Notes: generated by a model from the letters alone, not told the origin. A DNA stretch of 51,811 bases from Hyphomicrobiaceae bacterium (GCA_025359185.1 JANYHF010000070.1:1-51811); one strand, 5' to 3'; positions 28,365-38,535 are shown, counted from the first letter of the stretch. Numbers and translations are program-made.

Positions 28365-29396
28365 TCAGTAGTGATCTTCGAAGCGCTTGGCCAGCTCTTC
28401 AATGTTGTCAGGCGGCCAGTTCGTGACTTCCATGCCGAGATGGAGGCCCATCGAGGCCAGCACTTCCTTGATCTCGTTCAGCGATTTTCTGCCGAAGTTC
28501 GGGGTGCGGAGCATCTCGGCTTCGGTCTTCTGGATGAGGTCGCCAATATAAACGATATTGTCGTTCTTCAGACAGTTGGCGGAGCGGACGCTGAGTTCCA
28601 GTTCGTCGACCTTCTTGAGCAGGGCAGCGTTGAACTCCAACTCCGGCGGGCGCTCGGAGATCACTGCCTTCTGGGGCTCTTCGAAGTTGACGAAAATCGC
28701 CAGCTGGTCTTGCAGGATGCGGGCGGCGAGCGCCACGGCGTCCTCGGCACGGATGGCACCGTTGGTCTCGACCGACATGGTCAGCTTGTCGTAGTCAAGG
28801 ATCTGGCCCTCACGGGTGTTCTCAACGCGGTAGGAGACTTTCTTCACCGGGCTGTAGAGGCTGTCGATGGGAATCAGGCCGATCGGCGCATCGTCAGGAC
28901 GGTTGCGGTCGGCTGGCACGTAGCCCTTGCCCATGTTGGTCGTAAATTCCATGCGGATCGAGGCGCCCTGATCGAGGGTGCAGATCACATGGTTTGGATT
29001 GAGGATCTCGAGGTCGGACGAGACCTCGATATCGCCAGCCTTAGCAACACCGGGTCCCTCCTTGCGCAGAACCATGCGCTTTACGCCCTCGGAATGCGAC
29101 TTGATCGCAATGTCCTTGATGTTGAGGACAATATTGGTGACATCCTCAAGCACGCCTGGGATCGAGGAGAACTCGTGCAGCACGCCGTCGATGTGAACGG
29201 ACGTGATGGCGGCGCCTTGCAAGGACGTCAGCAGCACGCGGCGGATGGCGTTGCCAAGCGTCGTGCCGAAGCCGCGCTCCAGAGGCTCAGCCACCAGCGT
29301 TGCTTCGCGATCCTGGTCGCGGCCCGCGGTCACGGCGAGCTTGTTTGGCTTGATCAGGTCTTGCCAGTTCTTTTGCAGAAATGCGGTCTGGGTCAT
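28365..29396 (-). CDS. rpoA: DNA-directed RNA polymerase subunit alpha
   Basis: A 343-residue subunit that nucleates RNA polymerase assembly. ATG 29396 gives [11 protein letters not shown], the usual alphaproteobacterial start; the longer frame upstream is only translated repeat sequence. The N-terminal assembly domain (1-235) has [20 protein letters not shown] and [12 protein letters not shown]. The C-terminal domain (about 255-330) carries [13 protein letters not shown] and [15 protein letters not shown], which bind UP elements and activators. The gap to rpsK holds inverted repeat D. Confidence 0.99.
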   Translation of the reverse strand: MTQTAFLQKNWQDLIKPNKLAVTAGRDQDREATLVAEPLERGFGTTLGNAIRRVLLTSLQGAAITSVHIDGVLHEFSSIPGVLEDVTNIVLNIKDIAIKSHSEGVKRMVLRKEGPGVAKAGDIEVSSDLEILNPNHVICTLDQGASIRMEFTTNMGKGYVPADRNRPDDAPIGLIPIDSLYSPVKKVSYRVENTREGQILDYDKLTMSVETNGAIRAEDAVALAARILQDQLAIFVNFEEPQKAVISERPPELEFNAALLKKVDELELSVRSANCLKNDNIVYIGDLIQKTEAEMLRTPNFGRKSLNEIKEVLASMGLHLGMEVTNWPPDNIEELAKRFEDHY

Positions 29397-29415
29397 GGGG
29401 GCTCCGGAAGTCAGG

Positions 29416-29507
29416 GGCGAATGGCGAATGGGCAGTGGCGAGCGGGGGGCTTTGGCAACTGTGGAAGCATTCCTTCCCAACTCGCCATTCACCACTGCCC
29501 ATTCGCC
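29416..29507. repeat. Inverted repeat element D, between rpsK and rpoA
   Basis: GGCGAATGGGCAGTGG at 29423-29438 is perfectly complementary to 29492-29507. Both arms extend as degenerate copies of GGCGAATGGCGAGTGG (left from 29416, right from 29481). The loop is 53 bases and runs up close to the rpsK stop. Same design as elements A, B, C and E. Confidence 0.85.
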
Positions 29508-29515
29508 TCTTCGAG

Positions 29516-29911
29516 TTACACCCGCCGGCGCTTCTTGGGACGGCAACCATTGTGCGGGATCGGTGTCACGTCGCGGATGGTGGTCACCTGGAAACCGACA
29601 GACTGGAGCGCGCGCAGAGCTGATTCACGGCCCGAGCCAGGACCGCAGACTTCAACTTCGACGGTGCGCATTCCGTGTTCCATCGCTTTTTTGCCAGCGT
29701 CTTCGGCAGCCATTTGAGCTGCATAGGGCGTCGATTTACGCGAGCCCTTGAAGCCACAGGTGCCAGACGACGACCAGGCAATCGTGTTACCCTGCGCGTC
29801 GGTAATGGTCACCATGGTGTTATTGAACGAGGCATTCACATGGGCCACACCCGACGTGATGTTCTTTTTCTCGCGGCGGCGGACTTTACCCGCCTTTTCG
29901 TCCTTGGCCAT
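29516..29911 (-). CDS. rpsK: 30S ribosomal protein S11
   Basis: A 131-residue platform protein of the small subunit that shapes the mRNA exit near the anti-Shine-Dalgarno region. The core [43 protein letters not shown] and the C-terminal [13 protein letters not shown] are fully conserved. The length equals that of other alphaproteobacterial S11. It is 88 bases after rpsM and 119 bases before rpoA, as in the standard alpha operon without rpsD. Confidence 0.99.
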   Translation of the reverse strand: MAKDEKAGKVRRREKKNITSGVAHVNASFNNTMVTITDAQGNTIAWSSSGTCGFKGSRKSTPYAAQMAAEDAGKKAMEHGMRTVEVEVCGPGSGRESALRALQSVGFQVTTIRDVTPIPHNGCRPKKRRRV

Positions 29912-29999
29912 CTTATCTCTCTACAATGATCAATGCGTGTGTTTGGGGTTCGGGCCGCAGCCCGTCGATCTCGCCAAGCGAAAGGTGCGAGGCGTCAAA

Positions 30000-30368
30000 T
30001 TACTTCTTCTTACCGGCAATGGCCTTGGCCGGGCCCTTGCGGGTACGGGCGTTGGTGTGCGTGCGCTGGCCGCGAACCGGCAGGCCACGCCGATGACGCA
30101 GGCCGCGATAGCAGCCAAGGTCCATCAGGCGTTTGATATTCATCGACACTTCGCGCCGCAGATCGCCCTCGACGACGAAATCGCGGTCGATGGCTTCGCG
30201 GATTTGCAGGATCTCGGCGTCGCTCAGCTGATTGACGCGGCGCTCGGCCGGAATGCCTACCTTGCCGCAGATGTCCTTGGCGAACTTGGGGCCAATGCCA
30301 TGAATATAGGTCAGCGCGATTTCCACGCGCTTGGCCGTTGGGATATTGACGCCTGCAATACGAGCCAC
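30000..30368 (-). CDS. rpsM: 30S ribosomal protein S13
   Basis: A 122-residue head protein that bridges to the 50S subunit and contacts P-site tRNA. It starts at GTG 30368, with GAGGAGAG eight bases upstream; the product then begins (M)[25 protein letters not shown] as in all S13. The C-terminal [18 protein letters not shown] is intact. A 246-base gap separates it from adk, the largest within the superoperon, so a secondary promoter is possible there. Confidence 0.99.
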   Translation of the reverse strand: MARIAGVNIPTAKRVEIALTYIHGIGPKFAKDICGKVGIPAERRVNQLSDAEILQIREAIDRDFVVEGDLRREVSMNIKRLMDLGCYRGLRHRRGLPVRGQRTHTNARTRKGPAKAIAGKKK

Positions 30369-30614
30369 GTTCCGTCTCTCCTCAATCCTTTGCCAAGCCG
30401 CCAGCTCCCGCCTCAACGGCGTGGCCGCAACCGAACCCTCAACCGTCCGCTCACACACGACGCTGCCAGTCCCCGGCCAAAGCCACGAACCTAGGTTCCC
30501 GGCCAAAGCCGGACCCCACCGCGCCGTTCACCAACGTCGGGAAAACGCGACTTCTATCGCGTCCGCACCAACATCGTCAACCAGTTCCTCGCATGGTCGC
30601 CCAAATGGACGCGC
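30369..30614. other. Gap between adk and rpsM with a 13-bp direct repeat
   Basis: No gene fits here. A direct repeat CCCGGCCAAAGCC occurs at 30472-30484 and 30498-30510. The base composition is C-rich on the plus strand. The rpsM ribosome site lies at its left end. No clear promoter or terminator was recognised. Confidence 0.4.
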
Positions 30615-31271
30615 TCAGACGAGTTTCACGAAGACCGCTTCGATGTCCCGCTCCACATCGCGGATATCTGCGAGGCCTTCGATCGCGTGCAAGTTGCCCT
30701 TGCAGGTATAGTAGCCGATCAGCGGCGACGTTTCCTTGTAGTAAGCCATCAGCCGCGTCCGCATCGCTTCGGCGCTGTCGTCGGAGCGGCGTTTGAAATC
30801 CGTGCTGCCGCACTTGTCGCAAACGCCAGCTTTGCGCGGCAGCTTCAATTCGTCATGGTAGCCTTCGCCGCATTTGGCGCAGGTGTAGCGGCCCGCGACC
30901 CGGCGGACCAATTCGTCATCAGACGACAAGTGCAACTCGATGACGGCGTCAAGCTTGCGGCGCCGGTCGGAGAGCATCTTCTCCAAGGCGGCCGCTTGAT
31001 TCAGTGTGCGCGGATAACCATCCAAAATAAAACCCTTGCGCGCATCGGGTGCATCGATCCGTTCGGCGACAATGTCGTTGACGACACTATCTGGAACCAG
31101 CTGGCCGCGCGCCATAATGTCTTTGGCGTGCAAACCAACTTCGGTGCCCGCCGCCATGGCCGCGCGCAGCATGTCGCCCGTCGAGAGTTGCACCAGCCCG
31201 CGCTTCTCAGTGAGCGTCCGTGCCTGCGTGCCTTTACCCGAACCTGGCGGCCCGAGGAGGATGATGTTCAT
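30615..31271 (-). CDS. adk: Adenylate kinase, zinc-type LID
   Basis: A 218-residue cytosolic enzyme interconverting ATP + AMP and 2 ADP. The P-loop is GPPGSGKGT at residues 7-15, the AMP-binding part includes STGDMLRAA and LDGYPRT, and the LID carries CAKC and CDKC pairs, which would bind structural zinc. GRYTC and RRSDDSAE supply catalytic Arg. Its ATG overlaps the secY stop by four bases, indicating coupled translation. Position between secY and rpsM is typical of bacterial spc operons. Confidence 0.99.
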   Translation of the reverse strand: MNIILLGPPGSGKGTQARTLTEKRGLVQLSTGDMLRAAMAAGTEVGLHAKDIMARGQLVPDSVVNDIVAERIDAPDARKGFILDGYPRTLNQAAALEKMLSDRRRKLDAVIELHLSSDDELVRRVAGRYTCAKCGEGYHDELKLPRKAGVCDKCGSTDFKRRSDDSAEAMRTRLMAYYKETSPLIGYYTCKGNLHAIEGLADIRDVERDIEAVFVKLV

Positions 31272-32623
31272 CTCCGCCTCCCCGACGGGGTGCTGCTGCC
31301 GCGCAGTTTGGAGCGCTTGATCAGCCCTTCATACTGGTGAGCCAGCAGATGGCTTTGGATCTGGGCGATGGTATCCATGGTCACGCTGACAGCGATCAGC
31401 AATGAAGTGCCGCCCAGATAGACCGGAATACCAACATTAGCCGTCAGGATTTCCGGCAGGACGCAGACCAGGGCCAGATAAATGGCGCCAGCAACTGTGA
31501 TGCGTGAGAGCACATAATCGAGATATTGCGCCGTGCGCTCGCCAGGACGGAAGCCCTGGATAAAGCCGCCATACTTCTTCAGGTTGTCGGCGGTCTCTTT
31601 GGTGTTGAAAACAACCGCCGTGTAGAAAAAGCAGAAGAACACGATCATCGCCACATAGAGCAGCTCATGCAGGACCGAACCGCGGGCCAACCAGGCGTTG
31701 ATGGTATTGAGCCAATCCCAGCCGGCGCCAACATTGCGGGATTCGAAGTTGGCGAACGTTGCGGGCAGCAGGAGCAGCGACGAAGCGAAAATCGGTGGGA
31801 TCACGCCTGCGGTGTTGAGCTTCAGCGGCAGATGCGAACTATCACCTTGCGACATCCGGTTGCCCATCTGGCGCTTGGGGTATTGAACCAGCAAGCGGCG
31901 TTGCGCCCGCTCCATGAAAACGATGAAGGCGATGACGAACACGCTGATAACCAGAACCCCGGGCACCCACATGGGGTTGATGGCGGCTTTGCCGGCGAGA
32001 TCCATCAACTGCACGTAGGACGTCGGAATAGAGGCTGCGATGCCTGCGAAAATGATCAGCGAAATACCGTTACCGACGCCGCGCGCCGTGATCTGCTCGC
32101 CCAGCCACATCAAAAAGACGGTGCCACCGACCAGCGTGATAACCGTGGTGGCACGAAAGAACCAACCAGGATCGACAGCCAGGTTCTGGCTTTCGAGACC
32201 GAGCGCCGTACCGTAGGCCTGAAGTGTGCACAGCCCAACAGTACCGTAGCGTGTGTACTGATTGATCCTCTTACGGCCCGCTTCGCCCTCTTTCTTGATC
32301 GCTTCGAGCTGCGGAACCACACTGGTCAGCAGCTGAATGATGATCGAAGTTGAGATATAGGGCATGATGCCCAGCGTGAAGATCGCGAGGCGTTCCAGGG
32401 CGCCGCCCGAGAACATATTGAACATGCCAAGAAAACCACCCTGGGCCTTCTGAAAGACTTGAGCATAGTGATTGAGGTCAACACCCGGCACAGGAATGAA
32501 GGTGCCCAGGCGATAAATGACCAATGCGCCAAGCGTGAACCAGATACGACTCTTGAGCTCGTTGGCCTTGCGGAAGGCATCGAAATTCAGATTGGCGAAA
32601 AGTTGTTCGGCGGCCGAAGCCAT
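31268..32623 (-). CDS. secY: Preprotein translocase channel subunit SecY
   Basis: A 451-residue inner-membrane channel with ten hydrophobic segments. Conserved parts are LGTFIPVPGVD near the start, FNMFSGGALERLAIFTLGIMPYIS (plug and helix 2), the QYTRYGT loop, and the cytoplasmic loop GFRPGERTAQYLDYVLSRIT that contacts SecA and the ribosome. The first Met region MASAAEQLFANLNF is a normal alphaproteobacterial N-terminus. It lies 129 bases after rplO and overlaps adk. Confidence 0.99.
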   Translation of the reverse strand: MASAAEQLFANLNFDAFRKANELKSRIWFTLGALVIYRLGTFIPVPGVDLNHYAQVFQKAQGGFLGMFNMFSGGALERLAIFTLGIMPYISTSIIIQLLTSVVPQLEAIKKEGEAGRKRINQYTRYGTVGLCTLQAYGTALGLESQNLAVDPGWFFRATTVITLVGGTVFLMWLGEQITARGVGNGISLIIFAGIAASIPTSYVQLMDLAGKAAINPMWVPGVLVISVFVIAFIVFMERAQRRLLVQYPKRQMGNRMSQGDSSHLPLKLNTAGVIPPIFASSLLLLPATFANFESRNVGAGWDWLNTINAWLARGSVLHELLYVAMIVFFCFFYTAVVFNTKETADNLKKYGGFIQGFRPGERTAQYLDYVLSRITVAGAIYLALVCVLPEILTANVGIPVYLGGTSLLIAVSVTMDTIAQIQSHLLAHQYEGLIKRSKLRGSSTPSGRRR

Positions 32624-32752
32624 ATCTTGCTACTCCAGGTCCTTATGCCACGTCTGGCCTAGACCCAATTCGCTGAAGGTCCACACTCGCCTCAACCGGC
32701 CCGAGAACTATCGCGTCAACGCAAGGCAGCCTTCGCTGCCATACCGGCCAAA

Positions 32753-33301
32753 TTACTTCTCGGCTTTGGCCTTCGCAGCAGCAGCCTTGCCCTTCGGCGC
32801 CCGTTCTTTCGGCTGCTTGCCGGTCGCGGCCAGAAACACCTTGCGCTTCAGCAACTTGATGCTGCCGCCGAGTCTTTCAATAGCTTCGCCTGCTTTCTTG
32901 GTCGCGTGGTTGACTTCGAAATTCAGTTTCGTCTTCAATTCCCCGTCACCAAGAATGCGCACCCCATCCAGTGGGCGGCGCAGAATGCCGGCATCAACCA
33001 GCGACTTGGCCGTGATGGTCACCGAGGGATCGAGCCGATTGGCGTCGATCGCCGACTGAAGTACGCCGAGGCTGATCTCGTTGTATTCAAACGGGAACGG
33101 CACCGAAAAGCCGCGCTTGGGCAAGCGGCGGTAGAGGGGCATCTGGCCGCCTTCAAAGCCGTTGATGGCAACGCCCGAACGCGCTGTCTGGCCTTTACCG
33201 CCACGGCCACCGGTCTTGCCGAGGCCCGAACCGATACCGCGCCCGAGGCGCTTCTTGCCTGTGCGCGAGCCCGGGTTGTCTTTAATCTCATTGAGACGCA
33301 T
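32753..33301 (-). CDS. rplO: 50S ribosomal protein L15
   Basis: A 182-residue late-assembly 50S protein. The glycine-rich N-terminus (KRLGRGIGSGLGKTGGRGGKGQ) threads into 23S rRNA, followed by GFEGGQMPLYRRLPKRGF and the globular domain. The final 25 residues are an Ala/Lys tail (KGKAAAAKAKAEK) longer than in E. coli. It lies 33 bases after rpmD and is followed by secY. Confidence 0.98.
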   Translation of the reverse strand: MRLNEIKDNPGSRTGKKRLGRGIGSGLGKTGGRGGKGQTARSGVAINGFEGGQMPLYRRLPKRGFSVPFPFEYNEISLGVLQSAIDANRLDPSVTITAKSLVDAGILRRPLDGVRILGDGELKTKLNFEVNHATKKAGEAIERLGGSIKLLKRKVFLAATGKQPKERAPKGKAAAAKAKAEK

Positions 33302-33334
33302 GGGTCTAGTCCTTCAGTGCAGCGCTCAGCGCCT

Positions 33335-33562
33335 TCAACCTTCGATAACGCGCACCATGTGGCGCACCTTCTTGATCATCCCGCGCACGGCCGGAGTATC
33401 TTCCAGCGTGCGCGTGCGCCGCAGCTTGTTGAGGCCGAGGCCAATCAGCGTTGCGCCTTGACTCACTTCACGGCGGGCGGGACTCGCGATCTGCTCAAGC
33501 GTCACCTTCTTGCCTGACTTGCTTGCCGTCTTTGTACCGATCTTGGGCTTGATGTCAGCCAT
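33335..33562 (-). CDS. rpmD: 50S ribosomal protein L30
   Basis: A 75-residue protein. ATG 33562 is preferred to ATG 33568 because AGGTGA then sits six bases upstream. The L30 core is [42 protein letters not shown]. About fifteen extra N-terminal residues ([19 protein letters not shown]) precede it, as often in alphaproteobacteria. It lies 42 bases after rpsE. Confidence 0.97.
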   Translation of the reverse strand: MADIKPKIGTKTASKSGKKVTLEQIASPARREVSQGATLIGLGLNKLRRTRTLEDTPAVRGMIKKVRHMVRVIEG

Positions 33563-33604
33563 GGTCATTCACCTGAAAGAGTGTCGTGCCGGAATGTCCG
33601 GCCG

Positions 33605-34207
33605 TCAGTTGGCTTCGGCTGCGGCGGCAGCTGGATCGGCAGCGCCATCGCGGCGCTTGGAAACGATGTCACTGACCTTCTTGCCACGGCGAGCAGCAAC
33701 GCCGCGCGGGCTGTCCTCGTTCTTCAAGGCATCGAACGTCGCGCGCACCATGTTGTAGGGATTGGATGACCCCATCGACTTGGCGACGATGTCGTGCACG
33801 CCGAGCGTCTCGAAGACGGCGCGCATTGGGCCGCCGGCAATGATACCGGTGCCCGGAGGCGCTGCACGCAAAATCACCTTGCCGGCGCCGTGATGGCCAC
33901 GCACGTCGTGATGGAGAGTGCGACCTTCGCGTAGCGCCACCCGGATCATGCCGCGCTTGGCCGCTTCGGTGGCCTTGCGGATGGCTTCGGGCACTTCACG
34001 CGCCTTGCCGTGACCGAACCCGACGCGACCCTTCTGATCGCCGACGACTACGAGCGCTGCGAAACCAAAACGCTTGCCGCCCTTGACGACCTTGGCGACG
34101 CGGTTAATCGCAACCAGCTTGTCAACGAACTCGCTGTCGCGCTCTTCGCGATTGCGATCGCCGCCGCGGCCACGCCCGCCTTCGCGCTCATTTGGATTAC
34201 GTGCCAC
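33605..34207 (-). CDS. rpsE: 30S ribosomal protein S5
   Basis: A 200-residue body protein acting in translational accuracy and mRNA unwinding at the entry site. The dsRBD-like N-domain ([19 protein letters not shown]) and the C-domain ([38 protein letters not shown]) are intact. It is longer than E. coli S5 because of an Arg/Gly-rich N-terminus ([18 protein letters not shown]) and a C-terminal extension ending AAAAAEAN. Confidence 0.98.
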   Translation of the reverse strand: MARNPNEREGGRGRGGDRNREERDSEFVDKLVAINRVAKVVKGGKRFGFAALVVVGDQKGRVGFGHGKAREVPEAIRKATEAAKRGMIRVALREGRTLHHDVRGHHGAGKVILRAAPPGTGIIAGGPMRAVFETLGVHDIVAKSMGSSNPYNMVRATFDALKNEDSPRGVAARRGKKVSDIVSKRRDGAADPAAAAAEAN

Positions 34208-34226
34208 TGGGCCTCGTCCTTTCCGG

Positions 34227-34589
34227 TTAGAAGTTCAGTCCGCCTTCGCGCGCAGCTTCCGCCAGCGCAGCAATGCGGCCGTGATACATGAAGCCGCCAC
34301 GGTCAAAGACGACGTCCTTGATGCCCGCAGCGATGGCACGAGCGGCCACTAGTTTGCCCACTTCAGTCGCGGCGTTCTTGTCCGCGCCTGTTTTGAGCTT
34401 CGTCCGCAGATCCTTGTCCAGCGTTGAAGCTGCGGCGATGGTCGTGCCAGCAGCATCGTCGATAACCTGAGCATAGATATTCTTCGAAGAGCGGTGCACA
34501 GACAGCCTTAGCCGCGACCCTGAATTGGCCTTCAGGGACTTACGGACCCGGCGTTGACGTTTCTCGAAAGGCTTTAGTTTCGTGCGCAT
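34227..34589 (-). CDS. rplR: 50S ribosomal protein L18
   Basis: A 120-residue 5S rRNA-binding protein of the central protuberance. It has the basic N-terminus ([38 protein letters not shown]) and the C-terminal [28 protein letters not shown] that are diagnostic of L18. It lies 12 bases after rplF and 19 bases before rpsE. Confidence 0.99.
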   Translation of the reverse strand: MRTKLKPFEKRQRRVRKSLKANSGSRLRLSVHRSSKNIYAQVIDDAAGTTIAAASTLDKDLRTKLKTGADKNAATEVGKLVAARAIAAGIKDVVFDRGGFMYHGRIAALAEAAREGGLNF

Positions 34590-34601
34590 CTAATGTCTCG
34601 C

Positions 34602-35135
34602 TTACTTCTTCTTGCCTTCCTTGCGGAGGATAAACTCGCCCTGGTAACGTACGCCCTTGCCCTGATAGGGCTCCGGCGGACGATAGTGGCGGAGTTCGGC
34701 GGCCAGCTGTCCGACTTTCTGCTTGTCGATGCCGGAAATCTGAATTTCGGTCGGCTTGGGAATTGTCACCGTGATGCCTGCTGGAATCGGATGCAGCACC
34801 TCATGGCTGAGACCCACCAGCATTTCGACCTTCTGACCCTTTAGCGAGGCACGATAGCCGACGCCGTGGATTTCCAGGCCGCGCTTGTAGCCATCGGTGA
34901 CACCGACCATCAGGTTCTGCACGAGAGTGCGCTGCATACCCCACATCGCGCGGGCACGCTTGGTTTCGTCGACAGGTGTCACGGAGACGCCATCGGCAGT
35001 CATCTCCGGACGCACTTCATTGACGAGGACGAGCGACAGCTCGCCCTTCGGGCCCTTGACCGTAACTTTCTGCCCCGACACATTAGCCGTCACACCCTTG
35101 GGGACGGGGACGGGGCGCTTACCGATGCGCGACAT
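34602..35135 (-). CDS. rplF: 50S ribosomal protein L6
   Basis: A 177-residue protein near the GTPase-associated centre. ATG 35135 gives [15 protein letters not shown], the standard L6 start, while the open frame continues upstream without support. The two L6 repeats are present, and the C-terminal signature [24 protein letters not shown] is intact. It lies 73 bases after rpsH. Confidence 0.99.
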   Translation of the reverse strand: MSRIGKRPVPVPKGVTANVSGQKVTVKGPKGELSLVLVNEVRPEMTADGVSVTPVDETKRARAMWGMQRTLVQNLMVGVTDGYKRGLEIHGVGYRASLKGQKVEMLVGLSHEVLHPIPAGITVTIPKPTEIQISGIDKQKVGQLAAELRHYRPPEPYQGKGVRYQGEFILRKEGKKK

Positions 35136-35208
35136 ATCGCGTTCCTTCTCGAAACAGTTTGGCCTTCTCGAAATAGTCTGGGCACCGGTTTGGCGCGCAC
35201 GAGAAGAG

Positions 35209-35604
35209 CTAGAAGATATTGCAGAGGATCTCGCCGCCAACCTTCTCTTCACGCGCCTTGGAGTCGGACATGACACCCTTGGGCGTTGAGAGGATAGCGA
35301 CGCCAAGGCCATTGGCGATGCTGGGCAGGCTCTTGAACCCGGAATAGACGCGCCGGCCGGGTTTCGACACCCGCGTGATCTGTTTGATCACGGCCTCGCC
35401 ATTGTAATACTTAAGCTCGATCTCAAGCTCAGTTTTACCGTCCTTTTCGACCTCGGCATAGCCACGGATGTAGCCTTCCTCGATCAGCACATCGAGGACG
35501 CGGGCGCGCAGCTTCGACGATGGGCTCACCACCTTCGGCCGCTTGCGCTCTTGCGCGTTCCGGATCCGGGTCAACATATCGCCCAACGGATCATTCAGTG
35601 ACAT
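35209..35604 (-). CDS. rpsH: 30S ribosomal protein S8
   Basis: A 131-residue 16S rRNA-binding protein that in well-studied bacteria also represses spc-operon translation. It has [18 protein letters not shown] at the start and the C-terminal [22 protein letters not shown] with the conserved Ser-rich binding loop ([10 protein letters not shown]). It lies 61 bases after rpsN. Whether it autoregulates here was not tested; no clear S8 site was recognised in rplE. Confidence 0.99.
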   Translation of the reverse strand: MSLNDPLGDMLTRIRNAQERKRPKVVSPSSKLRARVLDVLIEEGYIRGYAEVEKDGKTELEIELKYYNGEAVIKQITRVSKPGRRVYSGFKSLPSIANGLGVAILSTPKGVMSDSKAREEKVGGEILCNIF

Positions 35605-35665
35605 CGTAACGTCCTTCCCAGCAGTCTGGCTTCCTAGCCGTCGAACTTGCTCACCAACCGGCCGC

Positions 35666-35971
35666 TTACCAGCTGGACTTGACCATGCCAGGGATCAGCC
35701 CCTGCGAAGCCAGATCGCGCAGTTTGATGCGCGACATCTTCAATTTGCGGTAGAAGCCGCGCGAGCGTCCGGTCAGCTCGCAGCGATTGCGGACGCGCGT
35801 CGGACTGGAATTGCGCGGCAACTCTGCCAGCTTCAGGCGGGCGGCGAACCGCTCTTCTGTTGGCGTTGTTTTGCTACGGGCGATCGCGCGCAGCTTCTCG
35901 CGGCGCACGTCATATTGTTTCACCAGCGCGCGGCGCCGGTTGTTCTTCTCGATTGAACTCTTCTTTGCCAT
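35666..35971 (-). CDS. rpsN: 30S ribosomal protein S14
   Basis: A 101-residue head protein of the zinc-free class: the C-terminal part [40 protein letters not shown] lacks the CxxC pairs. ATG 35971 gives [14 protein letters not shown] and follows GGAGG by five bases, so it is preferred to the Met four codons upstream. It lies 36 bases after rplE. Confidence 0.99.
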   Translation of the reverse strand: MAKKSSIEKNNRRRALVKQYDVRREKLRAIARSKTTPTEERFAARLKLAELPRNSSPTRVRNRCELTGRSRGFYRKLKMSRIKLRDLASQGLIPGMVKSSW

Positions 35972-36007
35972 CACATCCTCCAAGGCCCAGGGGCCGGCGC
36001 CCTAAGG

Positions 36008-36703
36008 CTAGGTCCGGAACGGAAAATTGAACGCTCTCAGCAGTTCGCGGGCTTCATCGTCGGTGCGCGCCGTGGTGCACACAATGACGTCGAGACCGAG
36101 CACCGTATCGACCTTGTCGTAGTCGATCTCGGGGAACACGATGTGTTCTTTCAGGCCCATGGCGTAGTTGCCACGGCCATCGAAGCTCTTCGGGTTCAGA
36201 CCCCGGAAGTCCTTCACGCGGGGAAGCGCGATGGTGACCAGGCGGTCCATGAATTCGTACATACGGTTCTGGCGCAGCGTCACTTTCGTGCCCAGCGACA
36301 TGCCGGCGCGCACTTTGTAGGTCGCAATCGACTTGCGCGCTTTCGTGATAACCGGCTTCTGGCCCGCGATCATCGCCAAATCGGCAGCTGCCGTATCGAC
36401 CTTCTTGCGGTCGTTCACGGCCTCGCCGACGCCCATATTGATCACGATCTTTTCGATTCGCGGAACCTGCATCGGATTGGCATAGTTGAACTTCTTGATC
36501 AACTCGGCGCGGATCGTGTCGTTGTACTGTTTCTTGAGCCGGGGGACGTAGTCCTTCGGCACAGCTTTGCGCACGACGGGCTCGGCAGCTGCGTCCTTGG
36601 CAGCGGCGGCCTTCTTGGCCTTGGCTTCACCCTTGGCTCTGGCAGCGAGGACCTTCGGGTCCTTTTCGTCCTTAGCGGGCTTTGCGCTCTTGTCATCAGC
36701 CAT
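36008..36703 (-). CDS. rplE: 50S ribosomal protein L5 with long A/K-rich N-terminal extension
   Basis: A 231-residue 5S rRNA-binding protein of the central protuberance that contacts P-site tRNA. The usual L5 begins near residue 52 ([21 protein letters not shown], then [20 protein letters not shown]), so about 50 residues of Lys/Ala/Asp-rich sequence ([15 protein letters not shown]) precede it. The ATG at 36703 is four bases after the rplX stop with AGGGGA upstream; internal GTG codons before the core lack a ribosome site, so the extension is probably real. The C-terminus [19 protein letters not shown]-type end is normal. Confidence 0.97.
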   Translation of the reverse strand: MADDKSAKPAKDEKDPKVLAARAKGEAKAKKAAAAKDAAAEPVVRKAVPKDYVPRLKKQYNDTIRAELIKKFNYANPMQVPRIEKIVINMGVGEAVNDRKKVDTAAADLAMIAGQKPVITKARKSIATYKVRAGMSLGTKVTLRQNRMYEFMDRLVTIALPRVKDFRGLNPKSFDGRGNYAMGLKEHIVFPEIDYDKVDTVLGLDVIVCTTARTDDEARELLRAFNFPFRT

Positions 36704-36706
36704 GAC

Positions 36707-37051
36707 TTATCTTCCCCTAGAACTGGACGCAGGCGTCGGGATCACTTCGCCCGAACGCTTGGCGACGCGCACTTTCGACCCATCGGCCAGCGTTTTCACG
36801 CCGACACGGGTCGGTTTCCCATCCTTGGGATCTTCGTGCGCGATATTCGACAGATGGATCGTCGCCTCTTTGGCTATGATGCCGCCTTCTTGCTGGGCCG
36901 TCTGCTTCGTGTGTTTGCGCACAACGTTGACGCCTTGCACGATGGCACGGTCCTCGGAGGGCAGAACACGAAGCACTTCGCCCTTCTTGCCCTTGTCACG
37001 GCCGGTGAGAACAACCACCCGGTCGCCTTTGCGAATTTTGGCCAGAGACAT
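36707..37051 (-). CDS. rplX: 50S ribosomal protein L24
   Basis: A 114-residue assembly-initiator protein of the 50S subunit. The KOW motif [25 protein letters not shown] begins at residue 5, followed by [14 protein letters not shown] and the family end with [19 protein letters not shown]. Its ATG directly abuts the rplN stop and rplE follows after three bases, so the three are tightly coupled. Confidence 0.99.
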   Translation of the reverse strand: MSLAKIRKGDRVVVLTGRDKGKKGEVLRVLPSEDRAIVQGVNVVRKHTKQTAQQEGGIIAKEATIHLSNIAHEDPKDGKPTRVGVKTLADGSKVRVAKRSGEVIPTPASSSRGR

Positions 37052-37420
37052 TTAGAGAACCTCCGGAGCCAGCGAGACAATCTTCATATGGTTCTTGGAG
37101 CGCAATTCACGGGTGACGGGTCCGAAGATGCGCGTGCCGACCGGCTCGCCTTGCGGATTAATCAGCACCGCAGCGTTGCGATCAAAACGGATGCTGCTGC
37201 CATCAATGCGCCGGATCGGGAACGCGGTGCGCACGATCACGGCCTTCATCACCTGGCCCTTTTTGACGCGGCCTTTGGGAATAGCCTCCTTCACGCTGAC
37301 GACGATGATGTCGCCAACATGGGCATACTTCCGCTTCGAGCCGCCAAGCACCTTGATGCACTGCACCCGGCGGGCTCCCGAATTGTCCGCAACGTCTAGG
37401 TTGCTTTCTACCTGTATCAT
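37052..37420 (-). CDS. rplN: 50S ribosomal protein L14
   Basis: A 122-residue protein at the subunit interface. ATG 37420 gives [30 protein letters not shown], the universal L14 start; the open frame upstream is not part of it. The C-terminal [23 protein letters not shown] is intact and the length equals the standard 122. It lies 99 bases after rpsQ. Confidence 0.99.
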   Translation of the reverse strand: MIQVESNLDVADNSGARRVQCIKVLGGSKRKYAHVGDIIVVSVKEAIPKGRVKKGQVMKAVIVRTAFPIRRIDGSSIRFDRNAAVLINPQGEPVGTRIFGPVTRELRSKNHMKIVSLAPEVL

Positions 37421-37519
37421 GTCCGTCTCCACTCGAAGCGGTCCGCGCTTCGTAAGTTCCGTTCGATCCGTTCCAAATTGCACCGCGCAAAACCGGCTGC
37501 GCCCGTGCCTGTCTGGCAA

Positions 37520-37765
37520 TTAGCTCAGCTTCACTTCGTCCTTCAGCACTACCCAACGCTTCAGCTTCGAGATCGGCTTGGTCTCTTCGATCCAAACCCG
37601 GTCGCCGGACTTGGTGCGGTTCTCTTCGTCATGCGCATGATATTTCTTGGTGCGCTTGATCACCTTCTTCAGCACCGGATGCATCATCTTTCGTTCAACT
37701 TCGACGACGCGCGTCTTGCTGTTCTTGTCCGAGACAATCACACCCTGCATGGTCCGTTTTGGCAT
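37520..37765 (-). CDS. rpsQ: 30S ribosomal protein S17
   Basis: An 81-residue OB-fold protein binding the 5' domain of 16S rRNA early in assembly. [25 protein letters not shown] and the [31 protein letters not shown] core match S17. It lies 74 bases after rpmC. Confidence 0.99.
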   Translation of the reverse strand: MPKRTMQGVIVSDKNSKTRVVEVERKMMHPVLKKVIKRTKKYHAHDEENRTKSGDRVWIEETKPISKLKRWVVLKDEVKLS

Positions 37766-37839
37766 CGTCTTTAGTCTCTCAATTCACTTGATCGTCGAAC
37801 CCGGCGTTCCGGCCCGGCTCACGGAACTCTTTGGCCGTC

Positions 37840-38040
37840 CTAGGACTTCGCCCCGGTCGCTTTCTGCTTCTGCATCGTCATCACACGCGCCACATCGCGG
37901 CGGACCTGGCGGATCTGCGCCGTATTCTCGACCTGGTTGGTCGCCTTGCGGAAACGCAGATTGAACTGCTCTTTCTTCAGCTTCAGCAGCTCGTCATCGA
38001 GCTGATCGGCTGTCAATTCCTTGAACTTGGGCTTTGCCAT
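37840..38040 (-). CDS. rpmC: 50S ribosomal protein L29
   Basis: A 66-residue two-helix protein at the tunnel exit, near the binding site of trigger factor and SRP. It has [28 protein letters not shown] and the conserved [13 protein letters not shown] motif. It lies 45 bases after rplP. Confidence 0.98.
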   Translation of the reverse strand: MAKPKFKELTADQLDDELLKLKKEQFNLRFRKATNQVENTAQIRQVRRDVARVMTMQKQKATGAKS

Positions 38041-38085
38041 CGGTCGTACTTTCTATCGCGGCAAGCCAGAGGCCTGCCCTAATTT

Positions 38086-38505
38086 CTAGTGGCCGAAACC
38101 AAGCCGCGTAATGATGCGGGTCTTGATCGGCAGCTTGGCGGCGCCCAACGTCAACGCCTGCGTTGCTGTCTCATGCGACACGCCATCGATCTCGAACATT
38201 ATGCGGCCCGGTTTGATCCGTACGCACCAGTACTCCGGCGAGCCCTTGCCCGAGCCCATGCGCACTTCTGTCGGCTTTGACGTCACGGGCAGATCTGGGA
38301 ACACCCGGATCCAGACCCGGCCCTGCCGCTTCATGTGCCGGGTGATGGCGCGGCGGGCAGCCTCGATCTGACGCGCGGTCAAACGCTCCGGCTCCGTGGC
38401 CTTCAAGCCATGCGAGCCGAAGTTCAGGGCCGTACCGCCCTTGGAGATACCGGTATTACGGCCCTTGAAGGCCTTCCGGAATTTTGTGCGCTTAGGTTGC
38501 AGCAT
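38086..38505 (-). CDS. rplP: 50S ribosomal protein L16
   Basis: A 139-residue protein near the A site and peptidyl transferase centre. It starts [19 protein letters not shown] and contains [39 protein letters not shown] and [19 protein letters not shown], which carries the Arg that is hydroxylated by YcfD-type enzymes in some bacteria. It lies 30 bases after rpsC. Confidence 0.99.
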   Translation of the reverse strand: MLQPKRTKFRKAFKGRNTGISKGGTALNFGSHGLKATEPERLTARQIEAARRAITRHMKRQGRVWIRVFPDLPVTSKPTEVRMGSGKGSPEYWCVRIKPGRIMFEIDGVSHETATQALTLGAAKLPIKTRIITRLGFGH

Positions 38506-38535
38506 CGTACCGTTCCTTAAGAATTCAAACCAGTG

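Noticed and set aside
28371-29717. 448-codon plus-strand open frame opposite rpoA and rpsK
   Set aside because: Antisense to highly conserved genes and without any family motif; a product of codon bias.
36143-37399. 418-codon plus-strand open frame opposite rplE, rplX and rplN
   Set aside because: Antisense to three certain ribosomal protein genes and no domain is visible.
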